NCBI RefSeq assembly: GCF_001662485.1
Contig: NZ_JMTM01000004.1
Span: forward strand, 57,802 to 121,801
Length of the DNA stretch: 64,000 bases
Direction of reading: 5' to 3'
Origin: Flavobacterium succinicans
Lineage (GTDB): Bacteria > Bacteroidota > Bacteroidia > Flavobacteriales > Flavobacteriaceae
Positions 33,239 through 41,343 of this stretch are shown here, one piece after another. The notes beneath the pieces were generated by a model, which searched no databases, was not told the origin of the DNA, and was given only the letters and a program-made list of their open reading frames with translations. A program made the position numbers and the translations under genes. The first letter of the stretch is position 1. Every line of letters begins with the position of its first letter.

Positions 33239-35068
33239 TTAGATTTTTTGCTTTTTTTGGCTTTCAGCTTTAGCTTTTTCTATTTCTTTTTTTGCTTTTA
33301 GGATCTCTTGTTTGGCTTTTTCAATTTCGGCTTTTGCTTTTTGCATTTCAATTTTTGATAACTCTATTTCTTTTCTAGCACGTTCCATTTCGGCCTGCAT
33401 ATTTTCTCTTTCGTTAAAAGATCGCTCTACATCTGCTTGAGCTCTTTTGATTATTTTGTCAACATTGACTTCAGTTCTTCCGTCTTTAGTCGTAATTGCG
33501 ATTACGCCATTTTTGCCATCATCTCCATATTTTTCAATGGATACGTCTCCTTTGTAAACATCCATTCTTTCGATTGAATTTGGATCTAATTTGGAATTTA
33601 ATTCTTCCATATTGACATCCACTTTTTTTCCATTGATGTACACTATTGGTTTTTCACCATTTTTACTTCTGGTTACAATTACCCTTTTTTGGATTTGAAC
33701 TTTTGGTACGTTTGGAGCATCTGGAGCATCTGGAGCGTCTAGGGCATCTTCTGCATCAGGAATACTTGGTACATCAGGTGGAGTTAAATCATCTTCGTCA
33801 CCACTAAAAGAAAAAGCAAAGTTAGATTTTTCGTCGTCTGAAGAATTCAGTACTATTCTTTTATTGATTTTAGCATTTGGTTTGTTTTTGCCTGTGTATA
33901 GTCCAATACTAGTTTTTCCATTTTTGTCTGTGCTTTTTGAAAAAGTAATAGGGTCAATTGGTTTGTCTCCACGAAATTGACTTGTTCCTTTCTTTCCTTG
34001 ATTGTCATCAAATTGTATTTTGATTCCTGTAATTTCTTGATTAGCATTACGATTAATTTTAGACACTTTTAGGTTAATGCCGTGTAGGTCTTTCAGTAAT
34101 TGTGCTTCTTGTTTTAACTTGGCATCAGAAGTATTTTTGTCTATGACCAAAATAATGTCCTCTGTTGTTGATTTGGATGTTGTGGTGTTTGTTATTGTTT
34201 TCTCCTGCGCCAAAACCTTGATTTGGAAAATAAAGACAAAGGCAACTAATACAGGAAGTATCAGCACATACTTCCACGAATTCCATTTTTTTGATTGATT
34301 TTTGTTTAACATAACGATTCGTTTTTTGATTAATGATTGATAAAAATGATTGGTAAGGGCAACACAATTTTCGTGTGTTGTTATTTTTACAAGTGCCATT
34401 TGATAGGCCTTTTTGTCGTTAAGTCGTTTAGTAGCCTCGCTATCCGCAATGAATTCAAGGTTTTGTAGTATGGCTCTTTGGTATAGCCAAATAAAGGGAT
34501 TGAACCAAAATACGATACTAAAAAAGCGAATAATCAAAACATCTATGGTGTGATGCTGTTCGCTATGTACTTTTTCGTGTTCTAAAATACTTTGCAATTC
34601 TGATGGCGAATACAAAGAAGAATTGAAAACAATCGTGTTGAAATACGAAAATGGCGCTATCTTTTCTTGAACATCAATCAGTTTGAAGTCGGCTTGTTGT
34701 TGTGCTTTCGTTTTATATAACACGCGATTCAAACTCCAATAATCCATTCCGAATTTGATAAAAAACAAAGCAGAACCTACAATATAAATCACAATGGCAG
34801 TCAAATACCAATTTATTTCAAAGGTTTCCTCAGGAGCGGCTTGTTGTAATGGCAGTTCTGAAATCGGAAAAGTGAGTGGAGTAGGGGTTACCCAAACGAT
34901 TTTTGTAATGTAAAATAACGGAAGCACCACAGCTGTTCCTAATCCAGCGAGTAAGAAAAAGCGATTGGCTGTGAAGAAAGTTTCTTTTCGTAACAAGAAA
35001 TAGTAAGCCAAATAAAATAAAGCAATCAAACCGCTTGCTTTTAGTAAGTAGGGAGAGAGGGTTTCCAT
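33239..35068 (-). CDS. M56-family (BlaR1-like) membrane metalloprotease
   Basis: A 609-residue sensor-protease. Membrane segments lie near 8-28, 36-56, 88-106 and about 270-290. The zinc motif HEKVH (H164, E165, H168) sits in ILEHEKVHSEQHH. The outer part carries a TonB-plug-like element (IYINGKKV, SIERMDVYKGD, NGVIAITTKDG; about 485-535). The C-terminal 70 residues are a Glu/Lys/Ala coiled coil. In BlaR1/MecR1 systems such proteases cleave the BlaI repressor; the penicillin-binding sensor domain is absent here, so the signal is different and unknown. It lies 5 nt after blaI. Confidence 0.9.
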   Translation of the reverse strand: METLSPYLLKASGLIALFYLAYYFLLRKETFFTANRFFLLAGLGTAVVLPLFYITKIVWVTPTPLTFPISELPLQQAAPEETFEINWYLTAIVIYIVGSALFFIKFGMDYWSLNRVLYKTKAQQQADFKLIDVQEKIAPFSYFNTIVFNSSLYSPSELQSILEHEKVHSEQHHTIDVLIIRFFSIVFWFNPFIWLYQRAILQNLEFIADSEATKRLNDKKAYQMALVKITTHENCVALTNHFYQSLIKKRIVMLNKNQSKKWNSWKYVLILPVLVAFVFIFQIKVLAQEKTITNTTTSKSTTEDIILVIDKNTSDAKLKQEAQLLKDLHGINLKVSKINRNANQEITGIKIQFDDNQGKKGTSQFRGDKPIDPITFSKSTDKNGKTSIGLYTGKNKPNAKINKRIVLNSSDDEKSNFAFSFSGDEDDLTPPDVPSIPDAEDALDAPDAPDAPNVPKVQIQKRVIVTRSKNGEKPIVYINGKKVDVNMEELNSKLDPNSIERMDVYKGDVSIEKYGDDGKNGVIAITTKDGRTEVNVDKIIKRAQADVERSFNERENMQAEMERARKEIELSKIEMQKAKAEIEKAKQEILKAKKEIEKAKAESQKKQKI

Positions 35069-35073
35069 AGCGC

Positions 35074-35430
35074 TTATTTTTGTTCGATCATGGCTAATAT
35101 TTCTCGTAACTCCTCAGCTGATATTTTTTCTTCTTTCGCAAATTGCGATACCATATTCTTGTAGGAACTGCCAAAAAATGTTTCTATAGCATTCGACATG
35201 AATTTCTTGCGATAGTCTTCAATCTTAACGACTGGGAAATATTGATGGGTGTTGCCAAAAGCGGTATGCGATACATAACCTTTCTCTTCTAAATTTCTGA
35301 CAATGGTAGAAAGGGTATTGTAGTGGGGTTGTTCTTCGGTGATTTCTGCTAAAATTTCCTTTACAAAAGCTTTTTTAAGCTTCCATAAAATATGCATAAT
35401 TTCTTCCTCTTTGTTGGTTAGTTTTTGCAT
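35074..35430 (-). CDS. BlaI/MecI-type transcriptional repressor
   Basis: A 118-residue winged-helix repressor: KLTNKEEEIMHILWKLKKAFVKEIL (about 2-26), HYNTLSTIVRNLEEKGYV as the recognition region (about 36-53), and a helical dimerisation tail. ATG 35430 is used; the in-frame ATG at 35454 lies close to the promoter -7 element. It controls its own operon with the M56 protease, and three phased ACTA-N6-TAGT-like dyads cover the promoter. Confidence 0.92.
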   Translation of the reverse strand: MQKLTNKEEEIMHILWKLKKAFVKEILAEITEEQPHYNTLSTIVRNLEEKGYVSHTAFGNTHQYFPVVKIEDYRKKFMSNAIETFFGSSYKNMVSQFAKEEKISAEELREILAMIEQK

Positions 35431-35456
35431 TGCTATTGTTTTAGTTAATGACAAAA

Positions 35457-35487
35457 CAAACCTACAACTATTTTTTTAGTTTACAAA
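35457..35487 (-). promoter_or_regulatory. promoter of the blaI-M56 operon
   Basis: On the minus strand: TTTG (complement of 35484-35487), a 19-nt spacer and TAGGTTTG (complement of 35457-35464). The first operator dyad lies wholly within the spacer. Confidence 0.75.
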
Positions 35488-35520
35488 CTATTTTTATAGT
35501 TATTCAACTAAAAAACAAGT
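35467..35520. promoter_or_regulatory. three phased BlaI-type operator dyads
   Basis: ACTATTTTTTTAGT (35467-35480), ACTATTTTTATAGT (35487-35500) and the imperfect ACTAAAAAACAAGT (35507-35520). The starts are exactly 20 bp apart, about two helical turns, and cover the spacer and the -33 of the blaI promoter. This suggests cooperative repressor binding. Confidence 0.7.
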
Positions 35521-35549
35521 TTTGATTTAAAATCTAAGAAAAGAAGGAG

Positions 35550-36767
35550 TTATTCGTTTTCTTTTCGAACCAATTGTACCACGCAAATGCAACCAATAAT
35601 CGAGATTCCACCCAAAATACTCATGAATATCCAATTGTTTTGATAACCAAATCGACTGATGATATCCATTCCAGTTTTGGAACTAACGATATGGGCTAAA
35701 CTAAAACTCATCGTAAAAAGTGCCATATAACGACCTTCGTGCCCCTTGGGAGCTCGACTCAATGCAAATGAATTCGAAAAAGGAAAAATGAACATTTCAC
35801 CAAAAGTGATCAACAATAAACTGAGTACTAAAAAACCTACCCAAAATTGAAACAACAATACCAAGAAACTGATGGACATACATATAGAACCCCAAAGAAT
35901 GATTTTGAGCTTGTTCACATTTTTTCGTTGGGCGACACTTACGATAGGCATTTCAAGAAAAAAGATGATCAACCCGTTCAAAGACAATAGTAATCCGCTT
36001 TGAAATTCAGTCAATCCAAATTGTTCCTTATGATACAGGGGCAAAGTAGTAAACAATTGAAAAAATAAAACGGCTGTAATGAAACATACAAACAAGAAAA
36101 CCCAAAAGATGGTATCCTTAAATACGGAAACACGGGTAGCATTGATTTCTTTCATTTTTTCATGATCGATAGTCGTTTTTTTCTCTTTTACCATCAGTCC
36201 AAATATCAAAATAGCAATAATACTCGAAGCGCCATCCACCCAAAACAGCCCTTGATAGCCCATTCCCATAATAATTAAGCCACCTAGCGCAGGGCCAGCG
36301 GCAAGTCCTAGATTTACAGCCAAACGAACTAACGTCAAAGCTCTAGTTCTATTCTCAGGTTTGGCATAAGTACCGAGGGAGACAAACATAGCAGGGCGAA
36401 ACATGTCGGCTATAGACATGATAAAAAACATGCTAAAACACAGTCCCCAAAAAGAAGTCACATATTGCATAAAAAAGAACAAAACACCTGTGGTAAACAA
36501 GCTGAAAAGCATGATTTTATAAAAGCCTATTTTGTCAGATAATTTGCCCCCTAGCCAAGAACCAAGCATAGAGCCCAAACCAAAACAGACCATAATCCAA
36601 CCGACCTGACCAAACGAAAAACCAAGGTCTTCTTTCAAGTATTTGGACAAAAAAGGCAACACCATCGTTCCAGCTCGATTGATAAAAGTCATCAAAGTAA
36701 GGATCCAAATTTCTCTCGAAAAACCTCGGTAATTATCAAAATAGCGTTGAATGGCAGTGGTCAGCAT
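35550..36767 (-). CDS. MFS transporter
   Basis: A 405-residue major facilitator protein with about 12 membrane segments. GWIMVCFGLGSMLGSWLGGKLSDKIG is the loop 2-3 motif A region, and RPAMFVSLGTYAKPENRTRALTLVRLAVNLG lies near helix 5. It resembles drug and small-molecule efflux members of MFS. The start is ATG 36767; the listed upstream ATG at 36812 lies beyond the TACCTTTG promoter element (complement of 36785-36792), so it cannot be used from that promoter. Substrate unknown. Confidence 0.85.
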   Translation of the reverse strand: MLTTAIQRYFDNYRGFSREIWILTLMTFINRAGTMVLPFLSKYLKEDLGFSFGQVGWIMVCFGLGSMLGSWLGGKLSDKIGFYKIMLFSLFTTGVLFFFMQYVTSFWGLCFSMFFIMSIADMFRPAMFVSLGTYAKPENRTRALTLVRLAVNLGLAAGPALGGLIIMGMGYQGLFWVDGASSIIAILIFGLMVKEKKTTIDHEKMKEINATRVSVFKDTIFWVFLFVCFITAVLFFQLFTTLPLYHKEQFGLTEFQSGLLLSLNGLIIFFLEMPIVSVAQRKNVNKLKIILWGSICMSISFLVLLFQFWVGFLVLSLLLITFGEMFIFPFSNSFALSRAPKGHEGRYMALFTMSFSLAHIVSSKTGMDIISRFGYQNNWIFMSILGGISIIGCICVVQLVRKENE

Positions 36768-36784
36768 CTTTTTTTTCGTTTTGC

Positions 36785-36843
36785 CAAAGGTACTAACTTT
36801 GATCGGAAGCACTTTGCTGGCTGATAACTTTAAGTTATTTTTG
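36785..36843. promoter_or_regulatory. divergent promoters between the MFS and DUF1684 genes
   Basis: Minus strand: TACCTTTG (complement of 36785-36792) for the MFS gene. Plus strand: TTTG (36813-36816), 19 nt, TATTTTTG (36836-36843) for the gene at 36861. A further plus-strand TAACTTTG lies at 36794-36801. Confidence 0.65.
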
Positions 36844-36860
36844 CCAAAAACGAATTAAAG

Positions 36861-37463
36861 ATGAAAAAAGCACTGCTTGTATTGATGATTATTTTCTGTA
36901 ATTGGACTTTCGGACAAACTCAAAAAGGCTTTGAAATGGTCGAAAAATTCCAAAAAGGACTCAATGCAGAATATGCTTCCCCTGAAAAAAGTCCTTTGCT
37001 CAAAGAGGATTTAGCCGTTTTCAAAAGCTTGGATTTTTTTCCTTACAATCCCAACTTGCAAATGGAAGCTCGTTTCGTTCGCACACCGAATGAAAAGGTG
37101 TTCGAAATGAAAACCTCTACGACAAGAAAACCTTTGTATGTTAAATTCGGAGAAGCCCATTTCAAAATCGATGGGAAAGATGTAGTGCTCAATATTTATC
37201 AAAACATCGAACTTTCCAAAAAGAAAGAATATGTAGACTACTTGTTTTTACCTTTTTCTGACCTGACTTGTGGCAAAGAAAGTTACATCGGCGGACGCTA
37301 CATCGATTTGAAAATCCCAACAAGCGATACCATTTTTATCGATTTCAATACGGCTTACAATCCTTATTGCGCCTACAATCACAAGTATTCTTGTCCGAAA
37401 GTACCGCTTGAAAATGATTTGCCAGTAGCCATAAATGCGGGAGTAAAAAAGTTTCACGACTAA
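36861..37463 (+). CDS. DUF1684 protein
   Basis: A 200-residue exported protein: a signal peptide (about 1-18, WTFGQ) and a DUF1684 domain with the hallmark LFLPFSDLTCGKESYIGGRY (about 128-147) and DFNTAYNPYCAYNHKYSC (about 158-175), ending in LPVAINAG. Function of the family is unknown; it forms a beta-rich fold and occurs in many Bacteroidetes. The next gene starts immediately after its stop, so the two are co-translated. Confidence 0.88.
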   Translation: MKKALLVLMIIFCNWTFGQTQKGFEMVEKFQKGLNAEYASPEKSPLLKEDLAVFKSLDFFPYNPNLQMEARFVRTPNEKVFEMKTSTTRKPLYVKFGEAHFKIDGKDVVLNIYQNIELSKKKEYVDYLFLPFSDLTCGKESYIGGRYIDLKIPTSDTIFIDFNTAYNPYCAYNHKYSCPKVPLENDLPVAINAGVKKFHD

Positions 37464-38120
37464 ATGAAGTATTTCAATTTACATACGCACAAAGCCACCC
37501 AAAATCCCAACCGAATCGAGTTGGTCAATCAGTATCCTAATGAGTTTAGGGACTCTTTTCCCTATTATTCCATAGGCATTCATCCTTGGTATATTGTGGA
37601 GGAACGGATAGCAAGCGATTTAGAAATCATCGAACAACAACTCCAAGACCCCAATTGTTTGGCTTTGGGAGAGTGCGGTTTAGACAAACGAATTGCCATT
37701 CCGCTGGACGTACAACAATCCGTTTTTGAGCAACAATTGCAGCTAGCGCAAAAGTACAACAAACCCGTGGTGATTCATTGTGTGGCGGCCTATCAGGAAG
37801 TAATTGCTTGTAGTAAAAAGCTAAAAATCAGCGTTCCATTACTAATTCACGGATTCTCAAAGAACGAAACCGTGGCGCAATCGTTACTCAACAATGGATT
37901 TTATCTATCTTTTGGGAAGTATTTGGTTCAAAATCCAGCCTTGAAAAGTGTTTTTCAAAAAGTGCCAGACGATCGTTTTTTTTTAGAAACCGATACCATC
38001 GAAAACGAGATAGAAGAAGTCTACGTTTTGGCCGCCCAATACAAAAACACAACTGTCAAAGCCATTCAGCAGCAAATCAACGCAAACATAAAGCGAGTTT
38101 TTGGACTAACTCTCGATTGA
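37464..38120 (+). CDS. TatD-family hydrolase
   Basis: A 218-residue TIM-barrel metallohydrolase of the TatD family (3'-5' DNase/hydrolase in E. coli). NLHTHKA at the N-terminus gives the HxH metal ligands; GECGLDKR (about 69-76) supplies the bridging glutamate; VIHCV (about 104-108), LIHGFSKN (about 128-135) and FLETDT (about 172-177) are the later ligand sites. It is shorter than the usual ~255 residues, like the compact Bacteroidetes members. It directly follows the DUF1684 gene. Confidence 0.9.
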   Translation: MKYFNLHTHKATQNPNRIELVNQYPNEFRDSFPYYSIGIHPWYIVEERIASDLEIIEQQLQDPNCLALGECGLDKRIAIPLDVQQSVFEQQLQLAQKYNKPVVIHCVAAYQEVIACSKKLKISVPLLIHGFSKNETVAQSLLNNGFYLSFGKYLVQNPALKSVFQKVPDDRFFLETDTIENEIEEVYVLAAQYKNTTVKAIQQQINANIKRVFGLTLD

Positions 38121-38143
38121 TTTTAGAATAAAATGATTTTTTA

Positions 38144-38246
38144 GGAGCAGAAAAAATAGGCATTTTAGCCAGCAAAGTCCCGTTATCCGCTATATCTTTG
38201 CTTTTTTAAAGAAAAAAAGCAAAGGATGCCGCTCCTACCGGGGCTA
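38144..38246 (+). repeat. dispersed palindromic repeat, copy 2
   Basis: Outer arms AGTCCCG / CGGGGCT, inner stem CTTTGCTTTTTT / AAAAAAAGCAAAG and GGAT following. It shares GGAGCAGAAA at the 5' side with copy 1 at 13808. The rest of the 38121-38445 gap is AT-rich and shows no gene; a weak TAACTTTA at about 38429 may serve tcdA. Confidence 0.85.
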
Positions 38247-38445
38247 GAAGGCAAGATTGGTGATTTTTTGGAAACATTTAAAAAAATAAAAATAGATTCA
38301 AATAAAAATAAAGAAACATATCAGTCATTGAAAGTTTAACTTTTATGCACTTTCACTGTGCTTAAAATAATAAGTAGTAAAAACTAAAATGACTCAAATG
38401 TTTATAAAATAATCAAATAACAAAGAATAACTTTAAACAAAGAAT

Positions 38446-39159
38446 ATGGCAGAGTGGACCGAAAGAGCCGAGCTTTTATTTAAACCCGAAGGATTACAAA
38501 AATTACAAAACGCTAAGGTATTAGTCGTAGGACTAGGAGGAGTAGGCTCGTTTGCCGCCGAGTTTTTGGCTAGAGCTGGCGTAGGAACTATGACCATTGT
38601 CGATGGCGATGTGGTAGATATTACCAATATCAATCGTCAGTTACCAGCTTTACATTCCACTGTAGGGCAACCCAAAGTAACCGTGGTCGGCGACCGATTA
38701 ATGGACATCAATCCAGCACTTAACCTTACCCGAGTGCAAGAGTTTCTATCACCAGAGAGAGCCTTCGAAATTGTAAACAATGACTATGACTATGTTTTAG
38801 ATTGTATTGATAGCGTTACCCCAAAAATAAATTTAATATTAGGAGCCAAAAGATATAGAGTAAAAATCATCAGCAGTATGGGAGCCGGTGGCAAAATGGA
38901 AGCTTCAAAAGTAAAAGTGGCTGATATTTCTAAAACCATCAATTGTAGTTTTGCTCGTACCATCAAAAGACGTTTGAAAGAACATAATTTATTCAAATTG
39001 AAAGTGGTGTTTTCTTCAGAAATTCAAGATCCTACGAGTTTGAAATTAACAGATGGCTCCAATTTTAAAAAATCATTTTACGGAACTAACAGCTATATGC
39101 CAGGTCTTTTTGGCCTCCATGCCGCCGAAACTGTAATTCGTTATTTACTGAAGAATTAG
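38446..39159 (+). CDS. tcdA: tRNA threonylcarbamoyladenosine dehydratase
   Basis: A 237-residue ThiF/E1-like enzyme. The Rossmann nucleotide motif VVGLGGVGSFAAEFLARAGVG (read about 26-46), DGDVVDITNINRQ, DCIDSVTPK and CSFARTIKRRLKEHN match TcdA (CsdL), which cyclises t6A to ct6A in ANN-decoding tRNAs using ATP. Length is slightly below E. coli TcdA (268). The start is ATG 38446. Confidence 0.93.
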   Translation: MAEWTERAELLFKPEGLQKLQNAKVLVVGLGGVGSFAAEFLARAGVGTMTIVDGDVVDITNINRQLPALHSTVGQPKVTVVGDRLMDINPALNLTRVQEFLSPERAFEIVNNDYDYVLDCIDSVTPKINLILGAKRYRVKIISSMGAGGKMEASKVKVADISKTINCSFARTIKRRLKEHNLFKLKVVFSSEIQDPTSLKLTDGSNFKKSFYGTNSYMPGLFGLHAAETVIRYLLKN

Positions 39160-39235
39160 TCCTTAGTAATTAGTTCAATACAAACAAGCGACTCAGAAAC
39201 TTAGCTTCTTAGCTACTTAGCAACTTAAAAAAAAT

Positions 39236-39901
39236 ATGATACAAACTGTGATTTTTGATATGGATGGGGTAATTGTAGACACAGAACCTGTTCATCGTTA
39301 TGCCTATTACCAATTATTTGATGAATTAAATATTACCGTTCCCGAGGAAATGTATACTTCTTTTACAGGTTTTTCAACACGTAATACTTTTCAGTTTTTA
39401 AAAAATGAATTTGGTTTATTCCATGAAGTAGAGGATTTGATCCAACGTAAGCGGAACCTTTTTAATGATGCTTTCGATACCAAAGAAGATTTGGAATTGT
39501 TGGCCGGTGTTGAAAATTTAATCAAAGATCTTCACCAAAATGAAAAGCAATTAATTGTTGCTTCCTCAGCTTCAAAAGTTACGATTGATAGGGTGTTTAC
39601 TCGTTTCAATTTGCATCAATATTTCTCTCATATTGTTAGTGGTGAAGATTTTCCACAATCCAAACCGCATCCAGCTATTTTTGAGCACGCGGCCAGTTTA
39701 TCAAAAGCTCCAAAAGAAAATTGTATGGTGATCGAAGACAGTACCAATGGAGTAAAAGCAGCGAATGCCGCTGGAATTTTTTGTGTAGGGTACCAGAGTT
39801 TTCATTCCAAAGACCAAAATTTAGCAACCGCTGATTGTATTATTCAAGATTTTAATGAATTGAACGCGAAAACGGTTTCAAAATTGGGTTTTTACAAGTA
39901 A
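39236..39901 (+). CDS. HAD-superfamily phosphatase / beta-phosphoglucomutase-like
   Basis: A 221-residue HAD subfamily IA protein: motif I FDMDGVIVDTEP (8-19), motif II VASSAS (about 109-114), motif III lysine (SKPHP, about 141), motif IV MVIEDSTNGVKAANAAG. The cap is helical (about 20-85). Similar to beta-phosphoglucomutase and 2-deoxyglucose-6-phosphatase-type enzymes; the substrate is not predictable. It lies 76 nt after tcdA, with TTAGC-rich low-complexity DNA between. Confidence 0.9.
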   Translation: MIQTVIFDMDGVIVDTEPVHRYAYYQLFDELNITVPEEMYTSFTGFSTRNTFQFLKNEFGLFHEVEDLIQRKRNLFNDAFDTKEDLELLAGVENLIKDLHQNEKQLIVASSASKVTIDRVFTRFNLHQYFSHIVSGEDFPQSKPHPAIFEHAASLSKAPKENCMVIEDSTNGVKAANAAGIFCVGYQSFHSKDQNLATADCIIQDFNELNAKTVSKLGFYK

Positions 39902-39928
39902 TTGGTGAAAATATCTGAATCTTATTTG

Positions 39929-39936
39929 TAAATTTG
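39929..39936 (+). promoter_or_regulatory. -7 element of the DUF2911 gene
   Basis: TAAATTTG matches TAnnTTTG and lies 24 nt before the ATG at 39960. Confidence 0.5.
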
Positions 39937-39959
39937 AGCCACTAACTTAATAAACACAT

Positions 39960-40805
39960 ATGAAAAAAATTATTCTTGCTTTAGCGATTTTTATTGCCAA
40001 TTTCACTATCGAAGCACAAGTAAAAACACCAGCTCCTAGTCCGAAAGCAACCATTATGCAAACAGTGGGTTTAACGGATGTAGAAGTGGTGTATTCAAGA
40101 CCAGCAGCCAAAGGAAGACCTGTTTTTGGGAATTTAGTTCCTTTTGGAAAGCTTTGGAGAACTGGGGCAAATGCCAATACTACCATTTCATTTTCAGATG
40201 ATGTAGTAATTGATGGTAAAACTTTGAAAAAAGGGAAATATGCTTTGTACACCATTCCAAAAATTGAGAGTTGGGAGATCATTTTCTATTCCACTACCGA
40301 TAATTGGGGATTACCAGAAGAATTCAAAGAAACGAATGTGGCTTTGAGAACTACTGTAAAAGAAGAGGCTTTGCCAAAAGCAGTGGAATCTTTCACTATC
40401 GGAATCAATAATCTAGATTTGAATTCAGGTCATTTGGATATGGCTTGGGAAAATTCTTCTGTTTCTATGAAATTTGAAGTACCTACTCAAAAAATAGCTA
40501 CGGCAAGTATTGAAAAAGTATTAGCGGGTCCAACAGCTAATGATTATTTTTCATCTGCACAATATTTATTCCAAGCGAATGGAGATATAGTAAAATCAAG
40601 AACTTATGTTGACAAAGCTTTAGAATTAAGCCCAGAAAAACCATTTTGGTTCTTGCGTTTGAAATCCTTGATTCAAGCCAAACAAGGAGACAAAGCTGGG
40701 GCTATCGAAACAGCAAAACAATCTCTTGCAGCAGCTGAGGCTGCTAAAAATCAAGATTATGTAAAAATGAATAAAGACAGTATTGCAGAGTGGAGTAAAA
40801 AATAA
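39960..40805 (+). CDS. DUF2911 protein
   Basis: A 281-residue exported protein: a signal peptide (about 1-19, IEAQ), a DUF2911 domain (PSPKATIMQTVGLTDVEVVYSRPAAKGR and FGKLWRTGANANTTI; about 24-170), and a C-terminal TPR-like helical tail (about 195-281). It is probably periplasmic; no function is known. A strong terminator follows at 40828. Confidence 0.9.
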   Translation: MKKIILALAIFIANFTIEAQVKTPAPSPKATIMQTVGLTDVEVVYSRPAAKGRPVFGNLVPFGKLWRTGANANTTISFSDDVVIDGKTLKKGKYALYTIPKIESWEIIFYSTTDNWGLPEEFKETNVALRTTVKEEALPKAVESFTIGINNLDLNSGHLDMAWENSSVSMKFEVPTQKIATASIEKVLAGPTANDYFSSAQYLFQANGDIVKSRTYVDKALELSPEKPFWFLRLKSLIQAKQGDKAGAIETAKQSLAAAEAAKNQDYVKMNKDSIAEWSKK

Positions 40806-40827
40806 GCTGCAATTGTTATCTTATAAA

Positions 40828-40862
40828 AAATCCCGTTCTTGAAGATAGAACGGGATTTTTTT
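40828..40862 (+). terminator. rho-independent terminator
   Basis: AAATCCCGTTCT (40828-40839) pairs with AGAACGGGATTT (40847-40858), followed by T. It also separates the convergent gene at 40886. Confidence 0.88.
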
Positions 40863-40885
40863 GCTTTTAAAGTTGCTGTAAAAAT

Positions 40886-41287
40886 TCATTTCTTATCTTT
40901 TACTGCTGCTGCAATAAGGTCAACATCTACGAGTTCTAACGATTGTACCATATCTTTTACAGTAGTTTTATACTTTTTAAAATGAACGGTTTCAATATGA
41001 GATTGATAAGCAATTGTATCAGCGTATATTTCTAATATGGTAATGCTTGTTGGTGTTTTTTTATCAGCAACTGCGTAGTAAGTAAGTACACCTGGCTCAA
41101 GTTGAATAGCGGTATTCATTTGTTCTTTTAAGGCTTTGTTATAAGCATCAAGATATATTGGGTTCACTTTTATTTTTGCTATTCGAACCATTTGCTTTTT
41201 TTCTTGGGCGCTAATATTTTCAGCCATAGCCAAAAACAGTACGACTATGCTTATTACTAATAGTTTCCTTTTTATGATAGCTTTCAT
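40886..41287 (-). CDS. putative quinol monooxygenase (ABM domain), exported
   Basis: A 133-residue protein with a signal peptide-like N-terminus (KRKLLVISIVVLFLAMAENISAQ, about 6-28) and an antibiotic biosynthesis monooxygenase (ABM) ferredoxin-like fold: KIKVNPIYLDAYNKALKEQM, EPGVLTYYAVAD, ITILEIYADTIAYQSHIETVHFKKYK. ABM proteins such as YgiN act on quinols without cofactor; export is unusual for them. It is a single gene. Confidence 0.8.
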   Translation of the reverse strand: MKAIIKRKLLVISIVVLFLAMAENISAQEKKQMVRIAKIKVNPIYLDAYNKALKEQMNTAIQLEPGVLTYYAVADKKTPTSITILEIYADTIAYQSHIETVHFKKYKTTVKDMVQSLELVDVDLIAAAVKDKK

Positions 41288-41343
41288 CTGTAGGGAATTT
41301 AGTTTATAAAAAGTATAGCTTTCAATGATTTTATATCATTTAG

